From positions 1,434,556 to 1,498,555 of the forward strand of contig NC_018337.1 in the NCBI RefSeq assembly GCF_000234665.1: 64,000 bases of DNA, written 5' to 3'. The DNA comes from Leishmania mexicana MHOM/GT/2001/U1103 (Eukaryota > Euglenozoa > Kinetoplastea > Trypanosomatida > Trypanosomatidae). The position numbers were made by a program, and so were the translations under genes. The notes beneath the pieces are model-generated. The model saw only the letters and a program-made list of their open reading frames with translations, had not been told where the DNA came from and searched no databases. Below, one piece after another: positions 17,987 through 31,800 of this stretch (position 1 is its first letter; every line of letters begins with the position of its first letter).

Positions 17987-19817
17987 CGATGTACAGCAGG
18001 CGTTCTCACCTGTCCCTTTTGCTCCCTTCTTTTGGATAGTGGTGGTTCCCGACCGGCCCCGAGGTTCACTGGTGCGAGCGCTGTGCGCACGAGCTGTCAC
18101 GCATGGCGGGTGTGGTGTTTCGCATCCGAGCAAGTCATGTAGCGGTGCGAAGAGCAAGAGGGATCGGCGAACGAGGCGCGGAGAGATGCGTACCGATCAA
18201 CGCCACAGTGCATGTATGCAACATGTGCCCTTTCCACTCCAGTCGACCAGTGTGGGCTTATGAGGTGCAGATGCCCGAAGCATGCCGGGATCACTCCCGG
18301 AGTGGCACCACCGAGTCCACCAAACTTCCATGTGGAGCGCCTCCACGCTACATTGGGAACTGCAGCGACTTGAAGCGACTCAGAAGGCGAGGCATGGCAC
18401 ACAGGCACGGAGCCCAGGGCCTCAGAAGGTCCTAACCTGAGTCTGGCCGACCCCCTCCTTGAGCTCACCCGGCATGCGTCGGGACTCTTTCCATATCACC
18501 CGCATGACGAGAGACGCCATCGCTTCCTGCCCTCGAGCCGGACGCTGCACGCGGCCCCCTTGGATCGAGGCATGCAGATTACGTTAGTGCGCCTGGTGCC
18601 GACCACGCAGCACGTGAGCGAAGAAGAGGCAAGGAAAGAAGCAAAGCGCCGGCTGGATGTGTTGGCCCGATCCAAAGAAGACACAGACGACTGGCTTTCG
18701 AGGACGAGGATGCAGCCGTGGTGCCACAGCGGTAGGCGAGCGGCCGTGGAATGCGTATACTCCGCGACGTGCTCGTGGGTCAAATCGATCCGCGGAGGAG
18801 ACAGACGCGTTGCAGCGATGTTCTTTCTTTTTTCTAATCCCTTTTTCGTCTTTCTCCTCTGGAACTCCGAGTGTATCTTATTATTATTATGTGTGTGCTT
18901 GTGTGCGTCTGCCTGAAGTACTCACACGCGTCACCACTGCGGCTGCTGTGCCGGTCACGCCCCTCTCCCCTTTGATGTGTTGCCAAGACGAAAAAACGAA
19001 CGAATGAGAGTCAAGTCAGTGACGACCCTGAATCCCAGCGTGCGGATGTACTTTTCAGGTGTCTCGCGCGATGGAGGAGAGAGAGTGCGCCACCGCCACC
19101 GCCCTCCCATCAGCACCACCCTTTCCCGCCTGTACCGCCGCCATCGATCCGTGATGGACATGGTGCCACCGCGACACGTGAAAGTCGTCCCCTCCCCCTT
19201 CTCCTCCTCCTCGTTGTTTCTTCTCTTCGCTTGTGTGCCTGTTTCGTCTCGGCGCGCCCCCGCACAACCGACCTGCGGCGCAGGTGAAGCGTGCCCATTA
19301 TAGAGAGGAAAAGGTGAAAAAGGCAAAGAAAGTCCGGACGACACAAGGGCGAGTGGGTTTTTGCTGCAGTCTCAGCGCACACTTCTTGCCCCCCCCCCAA
19401 CAGGCCCAACGCACTCACGCACGACAGCGCAAGACGGCGACGCAGAAACCGCACGTTTTCTCTCGTGAGGGTCGGCACATCGAGTGTATCGCAGGGACAG
19501 CCGTTTCACCTGGACAGCACGCCCCCTCCCCCCGCTTGCCAGCCTCCGCTGTTTACGTCTAGTGTTGACGCGGAGTGTCCGGCACGACTCGCCCTGGACA
19601 TTTTTCTCTCACCTTTCCTGTGTGTGCTTGTATGCTTGTGATCGCCCTCGTGTCTCATCCTTCATCACCGAGGTGTCCTCCTGCTGCGACTACATACCGT
19701 GTACTGTATTGAGGCCGTCAACGCCACCTTCTGCGACGGTGCGTTTCTCGAGCCGTTGGCGTGTGCTGTGCAAGGCAGAGGCCCAGGCGGAGAAAAAGAA
19801 GGCGTTGATAGGGCAGA
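17987..19817. other. Intergenic region, 1.8 kb, with probable retroposon remnant
   Basis: Between the TPR-DnaJ and dynein genes. About 18190-18800 looks like decayed coding sequence (separate entry). From about 18820 to 19817 the sequence is T-rich and CT-rich, with a run of 10 C near 19390, and should contain the 5' UTR and splice acceptor of the dynein gene. No intact gene seen. Confidence 0.55.
18190..18800 (+). mobile_element. Probable degenerate ingi/L1Tc-type retroposon fragment (DIRE)
   Basis: The base composition lacks the CT bias of its surroundings and reads like decayed coding sequence in shifting frames. Frame 2 (18440-18780) gives a SSRTLHAAPLDRGMQITL stretch, then EEEARKEAKRRLDVLARS. 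These resemble, from memory, the linker before the RNase H domain of kinetoplastid ingi/L1Tc-family ORFs. Another frame upstream gives LHWELQRLEATQKARHGTQ, like the end of the reverse transcriptase part. No catalytic motif survives and stop codons break all frames. Extent and family are inferred; it could be another decayed gene. Confidence 0.4.
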
Positions 19818-22800
19818 ATGACCACCAATGCGGATACGGATCCCCGTCTGTCGTGGGTGTTTGGGCAGATTCGCAGAAACCTCAACGGCGTCACGGATGA
19901 CTCCCTCAAGGATCTGTTCCACGACAGGGACAACGTGGACACCGTGCTTTCCACGTTTAGGGCGGTTGATAGCATGTTGGAGTCGAGCTTTGTTATTGTG
20001 GCACGCGAAAAGGAGTTGATTGACATCCACTCCAAGGACTCGCTTCAGCACGCCGCCGATGCCCCTCCTCCTCAACACACCGGCGACGGTGGCGGCAGAG
20101 GGCAGAGGCTGCGCATATCCTCTGGCGCAGTTTACAACGCCAACATTGCCTGCTCTGCTCTGTATGCGCCAGACCACAGCCGCTGTCTCTTCTTCGTGCG
20201 CGTAGATCACCAAGAAATCACCGCGGAGGACGCAGCGGACTGGGCAACCAACCCGCAGAATTCGATGCACTTCGCCTTTGAGTTGTCCGGCACGCAGGTG
20301 CCGTCCCTCAACTCTTTTTATGTATTATTGATGGAGGTGTTCGCGCCGGTGTTGCAGGACATGGGGCAGGCGGCTGGGAAGCGGAAGGCGCTCATGGCAC
20401 TTGCTCTAAACGGCGGTGCCAGTGCTGCGTCCATCACCCACGGCGGGGCTGCGGAGACGGGCAGCGGGGCGGACGCCGCAGACGGCGTCACCGCCACCGG
20501 CAACAATCGCCAGCTTTACGCCGATATCCATAGCTGGATCAACCGCCTCGGCACGCAGCTGGAGGGCTTCATAAACCAGGTCGGCGCGGAGCGCAAGCTG
20601 CTCATTCCTCAGGATTTATATGCATTGGAGTACAGCGATGCCCAGCTGCAGGCAGTGCTGAGCAACAAGGAGGTGCTGCGTCAGGTGGATGCAACGGTGT
20701 CCCAGTGGCAGGCGGAGATTAGCTACGCTATGTCAGTGGAGCCGCAGAAGGAGGGCCCGCTGGGCGAGATCGAGTACTGGCGTGAACGGTACAGCACAAT
20801 CAGCGCCCTCTACGAGCAGCTGAACTCTTCGCAGGCAAAGTTCATTCTGAAGATCGCCAAGGAGGCGGGCTGCACCTCGGCCACGATGATCGACTTGACG
20901 CTGCAGCAGTTCTTTCGCATGCACTCGGAGTCGAAGGACAACGTGAAGTTCCTCGGCACACTCGACCGGCATTTCCGCACGCTGCACAGCGTGGATCCGA
21001 AGCTAGGCTCCCTGCAGCCCATCATCGACACGCTGTTCTCCATGATGACGGCTCTGCGGATGGTCTGGATTATCTCGCGCTTCTACTCCACGGAGGAGCG
21101 CATGGTCGGTCTGCTGGAGAAGATCGCGCGGCTGATTGCGCAGAAGGTAAGCGAGCACATCGACTTCCGAACAGTGCTGACGTTGCCGTCCGAGGTGGCG
21201 AAGGTCAAGGTGACGGAGGGCCAGCAGTGCCTGATCAAGTGGAAGGCGGCATACAAGAGTGTGCAGGAAGAGATCAACAGCTCGGAGCGCGAGCAGCACT
21301 GGAACTTCGACGAGCATCGTCTCTTTGACGTGACGGACTACATGTCGGACCGATGCACAGACCTGCTGGAAGTTATCGAGACGGTGGAGTACTACACCAC
21401 CGTCCTGAGCGCGCAGCTGAAGACGGTGCTGACGGACGCCACCGACATTGAGCGCATCCTCAAGGATGTGGAGAAGCTCAAGCGCCCCTTTGGCACGCTC
21501 ACCTTCGACCCGTTCGAGAGGCGCGCCACGCACAACTGGCAGGTCGTCTTCTCTGGCTTCCTGACAGCCGTCACGAGCCTCGACCACGAGGTCTCGCTCT
21601 TCATCAATCGCATCTTCGACGACGACCTGCGCAGCGCGGAGTCCGCTTTTGAGCTGCTTGTGTCTTTTAAACGCATCCGCACCCGCCCCGACCGCGGCGG
21701 CAACTCCCTCGACATCTCGGCGCTTCTGCTTGAGAAGACAGACCGTATTCTCGCTCAGTACTTCACCGAGGTGGAGAACGTGCGGCGCATTTTCCAGGAC
21801 CAGAAGGAGGCGCCGCCGCTCTCCAAGAACCAGCCTCCTGTCGCCGGCGGTATTCACTGGAGCATGTCCCTCTTTCATCGCCTCAAGAGGCCGATTGTGC
21901 GCTTCCAGCGCGAGGGGATGCTCAAGTCGTCCGTGGGACAGCAGGTGAAGGCCAAGTACGTGGAGGCGTCGCGCCAGATGAAGAATTACTCGACAGCACG
22001 CTTCTTGAAGTGGCGAGAAGAGGTGCGGGTGCCAGCGCCTGCGTCCCTCAAGTGGAACATCCTTCGTGCCGATCCGGATGGCACGTACAAGGTCAACTTC
22101 AACTGGTCCATCTTCGACATTATTCGCGAAACAAAGTACCTTGACCGGCTGGGCTTCGAAATCCCAAAGGCGCTCCTGCACATTTCTCTCCAAGATGAGG
22201 CCTACCACGGATATGTGGATGCGTTGAATGGGATGCTGGTCAGCTTCAACTACGAGCTGGGCGCGCTGGCGGGGCCAGAGCGCGCCATTCTCGCCGCCGA
22301 GGTGCACGAGCTGAAGCAGGCGCTGGAGCCGGGCTTCCTCGATATTAACTGGACTAGCCTCTCCATCCCCGACTTTGTGAGCAACTGCGAAAAGGCCATC
22401 ACCAAGTTCCGCAACGTCAGCCGAGAGGTGCGCAAGAGTGCAGAGAGCCTTCAGACGCAGGTGGTGAACAAGATCGCTTCCACGCGCCTCATCCCCGAGT
22501 ATCGCGAGTTTCTGCAGGCGGGTGGGGAGCTGCCGGAGCTGCAGACCCTCGTCGACATCATCGAGCGGCGCCGTGTCGAGCAACTGGAACGCTGCATGCG
22601 GGCCTACCGCACGGCAAAGCCACTGCTCACCAAGGTTGAGGGTCAGCTGCTGGCCACCCACACCGGGAGGTGCGCCAACTTGGTGTCCTACTACAGCCAC
22701 TGGGAGCAGCGCATCTGGCGCGCGCTGACAACGATGGTGCTCAAGTCGCTGGCGAGCTTTGCGAAGCTGGTCGGGTATACGACTTCCTCGCGCGCCTCGG

Positions 22801-25800
22801 CGCGGCAGCCGCCGCTCTTCAAGGTGACCGTTCTCCTCACGAGCGAGCCGACGTACACGCCCCAGCAGCAAGAAATCACGACCGCGTTTCACAAAATCCA
22901 GGCTGGCATCATCGAGACCACGAAGCACTTTCAGCGCTGGATGCGCGGGACGTGCCTGGAGTTCACGCAGGGTGAGATCATCCCGCGGCCGGCGGAGGAG
23001 GAGTACATGACGCTCTTTACGTACTACCAGGATATTTACAACCTTCCCCAAGTCTACAAGTTGCAGGCGCTGGTGAACCGCACCATCCAGACCCACCTCG
23101 GCGCCTTGGCGACGAACATCAAGATGCTGCAGCGGTATCGCTTCGTCTTCCTGGCCGACAAGAAGATCTCGGTGGAGCAGCAGGCCAAGAGCCAGCTGCA
23201 GTGGATCGACTACGACGCCAAGTTCCAGCTCTACTTCAACATGATCCGCGACTTCGACGAGGAGAGCCACGTGCACGACTTTGGCTTCATGCGATGCGAC
23301 GAGACACCCTTTTACACGGAGCTTGTTGGGCATGTGTACCAGTGGGTGGCGATGGAGGGTGCACAGCTGAGTGACACCGTGCGTGCCCGCATGACGCAGC
23401 GCTACAACACCATCAAGAAGATCAACGAGGATCTGATGCGGCCGTGCGACAACATCGCGGACCTGAAGTTTGTGCTGGAGGTGATGCACAACGCGCGAAC
23501 GTCCTCACTCGAGGTGGAGCAGGCGGTGCGTGAGATCGAGTACGTATATAGCTCACTCCAGCACTACGGCGTCCCGCTGGACCCCGGGATGGTGAAATTG
23601 GCCATGAGCTTGCAGGACATGTGGTCCTGCACCCTGGCCCGCGTGCATCAGACCGGCATTGCACTGGAGCCTCGCAAGGTGCAGTTCCGCGAGCTGACGG
23701 TGCAGGAGGTGAGCAAGTTCCTTGATGAGGGTGGGAGGGTGTTGCAGGAGTTTCGCTGCACCGGGCCCGGCCGCGCCGACATCGACCTCGCCGCTGGGAA
23801 CGAGTCGAAAAAGCAGTGGCGGCAACGCCTCAGCGAGCTGCAAATGAAGCGCGACCAGCTCGTGAAGGCCGAGAATCTGTTCGACCTCCCGCTGACGACG
23901 CACACGTGTCTGCAGCAGCTGAACGAGGAGCTGACGAAGGTGGAGACTGTCTACGACCTTTACGAGCACTGGATGAACGACCTGCGCCGCTGGAACCGGA
24001 GCAGCTGGAAGGATCTGCTGCTGTCCGACCTAGAGGCGACGACCGAGGAGCGAGCGAAGCAGGCGCGCATTCTGGGGAAGCAGTACAGCACCGTGAACCC
24101 CTTCCCTGCCGTGCATCAGCTCATCCTCAACTTCCAAAACTCGCTGCCGCTGCTGGCGAAGTTGAAGAGCCCGGCACTGAAGGCGCGCCACTGGACAGAG
24201 CTCATGCGAGTGACTGACAAGAGCTTCAACTACGAGCAAATCAACCTCAGCGAGCTCATCGCGATGGAGCTGTTCCGCTACACAGACGAAGTGGACCATG
24301 TCGTGCTGGCGGCGGCTCGAGAGCAGGGCATCGAGCAGGAGATCCGCGCCATCAAGCAATACTGGGCCGAGAAGGTGTTCACTCCTGTTCCGTACGCGCC
24401 GCGCAAAGGCGCTGCCCGGTGCGACGTCCTCACGGACACGAGTGAGATTCAGGAGGCTGTCGACGACAACACGCTCAAGGTGCAGTCCATCGCCAGCGTC
24501 AAGTGGGCGCAGCCGTTCGCGGAGGAGGTCAAGACGTGGGAGCGCCGTTTGTCTGTCATAAGCGATGTCATCACCGTGTGGGTGACGGTGCAGCAGAAGT
24601 GGCAGTACCTCGAGTCCATCTTCAAGGGCAACGACGACATTGTACAGCAGCTGCCTAAGGAAGCCTCCAAGTTCAACGACCTCGATAAGAAGTTTGTGCG
24701 TATCATGAATGACACGAGCGCCTCGCCGAACGTGAGCCAATGCTGCAATGTCACGGGTCGGCTGGAGGAGCTGCGGTACTTGGAGGAGAAGCTGGAGGAG
24801 TGCCAGAAGGACCTCTCGAACTACCTGGAGTCAAAACGCTGCCTTTTTCCGCGGTTCTACTTCATCTCCGACGATGAGCTGCTCTCGATTCTCGCGACGA
24901 GCAGTGCCAAGGCAGTGCAGGATCACATGCTGAAGATGTTCGACAATTGCGCCCAGCTCGTATTCAAAAGCGAGCGCGACGAGACGATCTGCGGTGTGGA
25001 GTCGCAGGAGGGCGAACGGCTTGACTTTGTCACGCCGGTGAAGACGGACGGCCGCCCGGTGGAGGAGTGGCTGCAGGCCGTCCTCGACGAGTCGAAACAG
25101 TCCCTCCACGACATTCTGAAGGCCGGTGTCTTTCACTACCCGAAGATGCAGCGACTGGAGTGGGTGAAGCAGTATCACGGGATGGTGACACTCACTGGCG
25201 CGAAGGTGTTCTGGACTTACGAGGTCGAGTACGCCTTTGCGCAGGTGCGCAAGGGGAAGCGCAGCGCCGTGAAGGAACTCTCCGCGTCCCTGAGCCGCCG
25301 GCTGATCGACCTGGTAGCTGAGATGGATAAGGACATGGACAAGCAGTACCGAAAGAAGATAAACACGCTCATCATTGTCGACGTGCACGGTCGCGACATC
25401 GTCGACCGGTTCGTCCGTGACTCCGTGACGGACGCCCGTGAGTTTGACTGGGAGTCGCAACTCCGCTTCTACTGGGAGAAGGCCGTGGACACCTGCACGA
25501 TCGCGCAGTGCACAGGCCGCTTCCGCTACGGGTTCGAGTACATGGGTCTGAACGGGCGCCTCGTCATCACGCCGCTGACGGATCGCTGCTTCATGACGCT
25601 GACGCAGGCGCTGACGTTCTGCCTTGGCGGCGCCCCGGGCGGTCCGGCTGGCACGGGCAAGACGGAGTCGGTGAAGGATCTCGCGAAGGCCATGGCGATT
25701 CAGTGCGTCGTCTTCAACTGCGGCGAGGGCCTCGATTACAAGGCGATGGGCACCATCTTCTCTGGTCTCTCGCAGACCGGCTCGTGGGGCTGCTTCGATG

Positions 25801-28800
25801 AATTTAACCGAATTGAGCTGCCGGTGCTGTCGGTCGTGTCGGAGCAGCTGCGCTCCATCCAGGCGGCGCTGCGAGCGGGTGACAAAGAGTTTTTGTTCGG
25901 CGACAGCGTCATCCGCCTGGTGCCGACGATCGGCACATTCATCACCATGAACCCCGGCTACGCTGGCCGCGTGGAGCTGCCGGACAACCTGAAGGCCCTC
26001 TTCCGGCCCGTGGTGATGGTGGTGCCGGACATGGAGCTCATCGCCGAAAACATGCTCTTCTCCGAGGGCTTCACAACCGCGCGGGAGCTGGCGCGCAAGA
26101 TGGTCACCCTCTACTCTCTTGCCAAGGGCCAGCTGTCGAAGCAGCATCACTACGATTGGGGCCTGCGCGCGCTCAAGGCGGTGCTCGTGATGGCGGGGCA
26201 GCTGAAGCGTGGCTCCTCCAATCTCTCCGAGGAGTCGGTGCTGATGCGAGCGTTGCGTGACATGAACGCACCAAAGTTCATTGCGCAAGACGAACCCCTG
26301 TTCAAGGGTCTCATGGGAGACTTGTTCCCCGGGCTTGACCCGACGCGTGTCCCGCAGGAGAACCTCGCCAAGGCCAGCACAAATGTGCTGAAGGAGCGCG
26401 GCTTCCAGATTAACCTGAAGCAGATCGACAAGGTGGTGCAGCTGTACGAGACGATGCAAACCCGGCACACGTCGATGGTTGTCGGCCCGACCGGCGGCGG
26501 CAAGTCGACTGTGATCGACACCTTGTGCAAGGCGCAGACAGAGCTAGGCCTCACGACGAAGTCCTATGTCATCAACCCCAAGGCGCAGCCGACGTCCGCG
26601 CTGTACGGCATGATGGACCCGATGACGCGCAACTGGACGGATGGTATCTTCTCGAACATCTTCCGTAGCATCAACAAACCGGCGGAGGGGATGGAGCGAG
26701 AGCGACGGTACGTCATCTTCGACGGCGACGTGGACGCGAAGTGGGTAGAGGACATGAACTCTGTCATGGATGACAACAAGCTGCTCACGCTACCGAACGG
26801 CGAGCGTATTCGTCTGCACCCGCAATGCTCGCTGTTGTTCGAAGTGGGAGACTTGCAGTACGCCTCGCCGGCGACTGTCTCGCGTGTTGGCATGGTCTTT
26901 TTGGACCCAATCAACCTTGGGTGGAAGCCGTTCATGCACGCCTGGAAGATGCGCCGCCCACGCGATGAGCAGGAGACGCTGGAGGAACTGGTGGATCAGT
27001 TTGTGCAGCCGCTGGTTAACTTTGTCTTGGAGGGCGCGGACGAGGAGGGGACGATCTCGCCGCCGCCGAAGCTGGTGATGCCGACGAACGCGCTGAGCAT
27101 GGTGAAGCAGCTAACGACGATGCTGTGCACAGTGCTGCCCAAAGACGCCTCGCTGGAGCCGCGCGCGCTGCAGTCCATCTTTATTTTCGCCTGCGTGTGG
27201 AGCTTTGGTGCTTTCATCAGCTTGGCGCCGGACCGGCTGCGTTTCGACAGCCTTTTGAAGCACATCAGCGGCTGGAACCTGCAGGACGTCGGGGACAACT
27301 TCCTCACTCGCTTTGTCGGGTCCGGCTCGCTGCCGGAGGCACGCACCTTGTACGACTACTACTTTGACCTGCAGGACTGTCGGTGGAAGCCGTGGAAAGT
27401 GCTCGTGAAGCCGTTTGAGCGGAAGCCCGGCCAGCCGTTCAGCTCGCTGCTCGTGTCCACGGTGGACACGGAGCGGAACATGTGGCTGCTGAACAAGGTT
27501 GTGCTTAACCGCACCCCTGTCATGTTTGTTGGCGAGAGCGGCACTGCCAAGACGGTGACGATCCAGTCGTACCTGCAGCACTTGAAGTGCTCTTCTCTCC
27601 ACTCGAGCGAGAGCGGCAGTGACGGCAGCGGTGACGACGTCCAACTGGAGGCGATGCTGCTTGAGTTGAACTTTAGCTCCCGCACCACCTCCCTCGATGC
27701 TCAGCGGACCTTGGAGGACAACATCGAGAAACGAACCAATACCGTACTCGGTCCCCCTGCGCGGAAGAGGCTGATTGTGTTTGTGGACGACATCAACATG
27801 CCGAAGGTGGACCTCTACGGCACGCAGCAGCCCATCGCCTTCCTGAAGCTGCTCATCGAGAGTTTTCACTGGTACGACCGCAAGGACCTGCTCTTCAAGA
27901 ACGTGCGCGACACGCAGTTCGTCGCCGCGATGGCGCCACCCGGCGGTGGCCGCAACGCGCTCGACCCGCGCTTCGTTTCTCTTTTTACCGTGTTCAACAT
28001 TCTGTTCCCGGAGGAGGAGGCGATTCAGACCATCTACCAGCAGATCCTCGCCGACGCGTACAAGACGCTGCCCGTCGACGCCGACTTCGCGACGACGATC
28101 ACGTCCATGACGCTGCAACTGCACGCTAACCTTGTCGCGGCGCTGCCGGCAACGCCAGCCAAATTCCACTACATCTTCAACCTGCGCGACCTGTCCCGCA
28201 TCTACGAGGGACTCTGTCGCGCGACGCCGCACAAGTTTCTGTCAACTGGCGCCCTGCTGCGCCTTTGGCGCAACGAGGTGACGCGTGTGTTTGTCGACCG
28301 CATGGGCGAGGAGGAAGACAAGACGTTTGTGTGCGGCTTAATCGAGAAGCACGTCTCGGAGCACTTCCCGCGCGAGACGGCAACCGTCATGGCAGACCCA
28401 CTGCTGCTAGGCGACTTTGGCGACTTTGAGCCGGCCAGTGAGCTGGAGCCGCTGCACATCTACGAAGACTTCGGCCCCTCCTACGCGCGCGCGCGACAGC
28501 TTGTCGAGGCGATCATGGATGAGATGAACACCCCGGTCAAGAAGATCAGCCTCGTCACGTTTGACATGGCGCTCGAGCACCTGTTGCGCATCACGCGTGT
28601 TCTGTCCCTTCCGCGCGGCCACTGCCTCCTAGTCGGCGTCGGTGGCAGCGGCAAGCAATCTCTCACGAAGCTCGCGGCGTCCATTTGCAAGATGGGCGCG
28701 TTTGAGATTGTGCTGTCGCGCAACTACGGCAAGGACGCCTTCCGCGAGGACCTGAAGAAGCTGTATCACTGCGTTGGTGTGCAGAGGCAAAAGATGATCT

Positions 28801-31800
28801 TTCTCTTCATGGACGGTCACGTCAAGGAGGAAGGATTTCTGGAGGACATTAACAACCTGCTAGCCTCCGGCATGGTTCCTGCTCTCTTCACCGAAGAGGA
28901 GAAGGAGCCCCTCTACGCCAGCGTGGCGGAGGACGTCGAAGGGGCGGGGCTGGCCCCGTCGAAGGACAACAAGTGGACAACCTTCATCGCGCGCTGCCGC
29001 GACAACCTGCACGTCGTACTCTCAATGAGCCCCTCCGGCGACGCGTTGCGCACACGCTGCCGAAACTTTCCCAGCCTCATCAACAACACGACGATCGACT
29101 GGTTCCAGAAGTGGCCGGCGCAGGCTCTCGAGGCGGTGGGTCGTAAGGTTCTTGCCGAGGAGACGCTACCGGATGAGCTGCGGACGCCTATTGTTGAGCA
29201 CATGGTGCACGTGCACCTGACAGCGGACAAGTTGTCGAGTAAGTACCAGAACGAGCTGAAGCGGCACAATTACGTGACCCCAAAGAACTACCTCAGCTTC
29301 CTGGCGAACTATGCGAAGCTGCTCGTGACGCGACGCGAGGACATCGACGACATTGTGAAGAAGTTCACGATTGGTCTGGAGAAACTGCAGCATGCGGAGG
29401 CCGAGGTGAACGTGTTGAAGGAAGAACTGGCCGAGAAGGAGGTGACGTTGCGCGAGAAGCAGGAGATCAATGCCCAGATGACGCGCGAGATCACGGAGCA
29501 GCAGCAGAAGAATCAGGTGCGCAAGGATGAGTCGCTCAAGATGGAGGAGGAGCTCAACATCCAGAATGCGGAAATCGAGAAGGAGTCAGCAGAGGCGCAG
29601 GTGGTGCTGGAGCAGGCGATGCCGGCTCTGGAGGAGGCGATGGAGGCGGTGCGACACATTGACCCGAAAAGCATCACAGAGCTGCGCTCCTTCGCGAAGC
29701 CGTCTGTCAACGTCGTCGCCGTGGTGCGCATGGTGTGCATCGTGAAGGGTGTCCCGGCAACGTGGGAGTCGGGCAAGATTATGATGGGTCAGGCGGACTT
29801 CATCCGCTCCTTGGTCGACATTGACACCCTCACGCCAACTCTGAACCAGGCGAAGATGAACGAGATCAACAAGGTTCTGAAGGAGTTCCCGGTAAACTCG
29901 AACGACCTCAAGAAGGTGAGCATGGCCGCCTCGGGGCTGATGATTTGGGTGGAGGCGATGAAGCAGTACTGGAATGTGGCCAAGGAGGTGTTCCCGAAGC
30001 AGGAGCTGGTGCGTCAGTTGCAGAAGGCCAAGGAGATGGCAGAGCGGCAGTTGCAGGCATGCCGTGACGAGATCGACCGACTCACTGAAAGCCTGCACCG
30101 GCTGGAGCAGCAACTAGAGGCTGGCATGGCAGAGGCACGGCGGCTGCAGGAGGAGAAATCGGTCATGGAGCGTCGTCTCAACGCGGCGCACAAGCTGATC
30201 GACGGCTTTAGCTCAGAGCGGGTGCGGTGGACGGAGGAGAAGAAACTCCTAAGCGCGTCGCGCAGCCGCCTGGTCGGCGACTGCCTGGCGGGGGCGGCCT
30301 TTCTCTCGTACCTGGGCGCCTTCACGTACCCGTACCGCCAGGAGGCGCTGGACAGTTTCTGGCTACCGGACCTGCGCGCGCGCGGGATTCCGCTAACGGA
30401 CGGCTTCGATGTGCGGCAGCTGCTGACGAACGACGTTGCCGTCTCGCAGTGGGCCAGCGACGGACTGCCATCAGATGCGCTGTCGGTGCAGAACGGTATT
30501 CTGACCTCTGCGAGCACGAACTACACCGGCAAAGGCAAGCGCGCTGGCAAGATTCGCTTTCCGCTTTGCATCGACCCTCAGATGCAGGCGGTCAGATGGA
30601 TCAAGCGACAGCACCAGGTCAACACCCGCTTCGAAACGGCGACCTTCAGCGACCCCGACTTCCTCAAGAAGCTCGAGTTTGCCATCCAGTACGGCAACCC
30701 CTTCCTCTTTGAAAACGTGGACGAGTTCATCGACCCCATCATCGACTCTGTGCTCGATCCGCAGTTCCGTTACGAGTCTGGCCAGCGACTGATCCGCATC
30801 GGCGACAAGGACATTCCATGGGATGACAACTTCAAGCTGTACCTCTGCACGAAGCTGCCGAACCCCAACTATGCAGCAGAGGTGTTCGGCAAGACACTGG
30901 TCATCAACTACGGTGTCACCGAAGACGGGTTGGAGGCGCAGCTGCTCAACTACGTTGTCGCGAGCGAGCGCAGCGATCTGCAGCGACAGAGCGAGGAGCT
31001 TGTGCAGACCATGGCCGAGAGTCGCGCGCAGCTCAAGGAGCTAGAGAACACGCTTATTCGCGAACTCACCCTCGCGACGGGCAACATCCTCGATAACGAC
31101 GACCTCATTGCCACCCTGGAGAACACGAAGAGCAGCGCGACGGAGGTGGAGATCAAACTGCATCAGGCGCAGGAGACGGCGCGGACAACCGAAGAGTCGC
31201 GTCAGCAGTACCGCCCGGCGGCGAAGCGCGGCGCTGTGCTGTACTTCGTCATCTCTCAGCTCTCCGCCATAAACCCGATGTACGAGTACTCGCTTTCTGC
31301 TTTCCTCTACGACGTGTTCGGCTACTCCATCACAAAGAGCGACGCCTCCTTCGAGATTCAGGACCGCCTGCGCAACATTATTCAGACCCTCACGTACAAC
31401 CTGTACACGTATGTCTGCATGGGCATCTTCGCCAAGGACAAGGTTATGCTCTCCTTCCAGATGGCCGTGCGTCTGCTGGGTCAAGAGGGTCGCATGGTGC
31501 AGAGCGAGCTGGAGTTCTTTCTGCGTGGCTGCGTCCTGGCGTCGAAGAGTTTCCCGGCGAACCCGGTACGATGGCTGACGGAGCGGCAGTGGAACGACGT
31601 GTGCAAGCTCAGCACCACTGTCGACCTGTTCAAGCACCTCACCAAGGACGTTGCCGACAACGCGGAGGAGTGGCAGGCGTGGACGGCGCTGGACCGGCCG
31701 GAGGAGCTGGACTGCAACCCGCTGCCGTGCGGGTACTCGCACAAGATTTCGGCATTTCAGCTGCTGTGTCTGCTGCGCTGCTTCCGGTCAGACCGCGTTT

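Noticed and set aside
21003..23489. 828-aa open frame on the - strand
   Set aside because: Lies antisense within the dynein gene; a shadow of its third-position G/C-rich codons, with Leu/His/Val/Arg-rich composition and no known domain.
24831..26468. 545-aa open frame on the - strand
   Set aside because: Antisense to dynein, covering AAA1. Same shadow effect.
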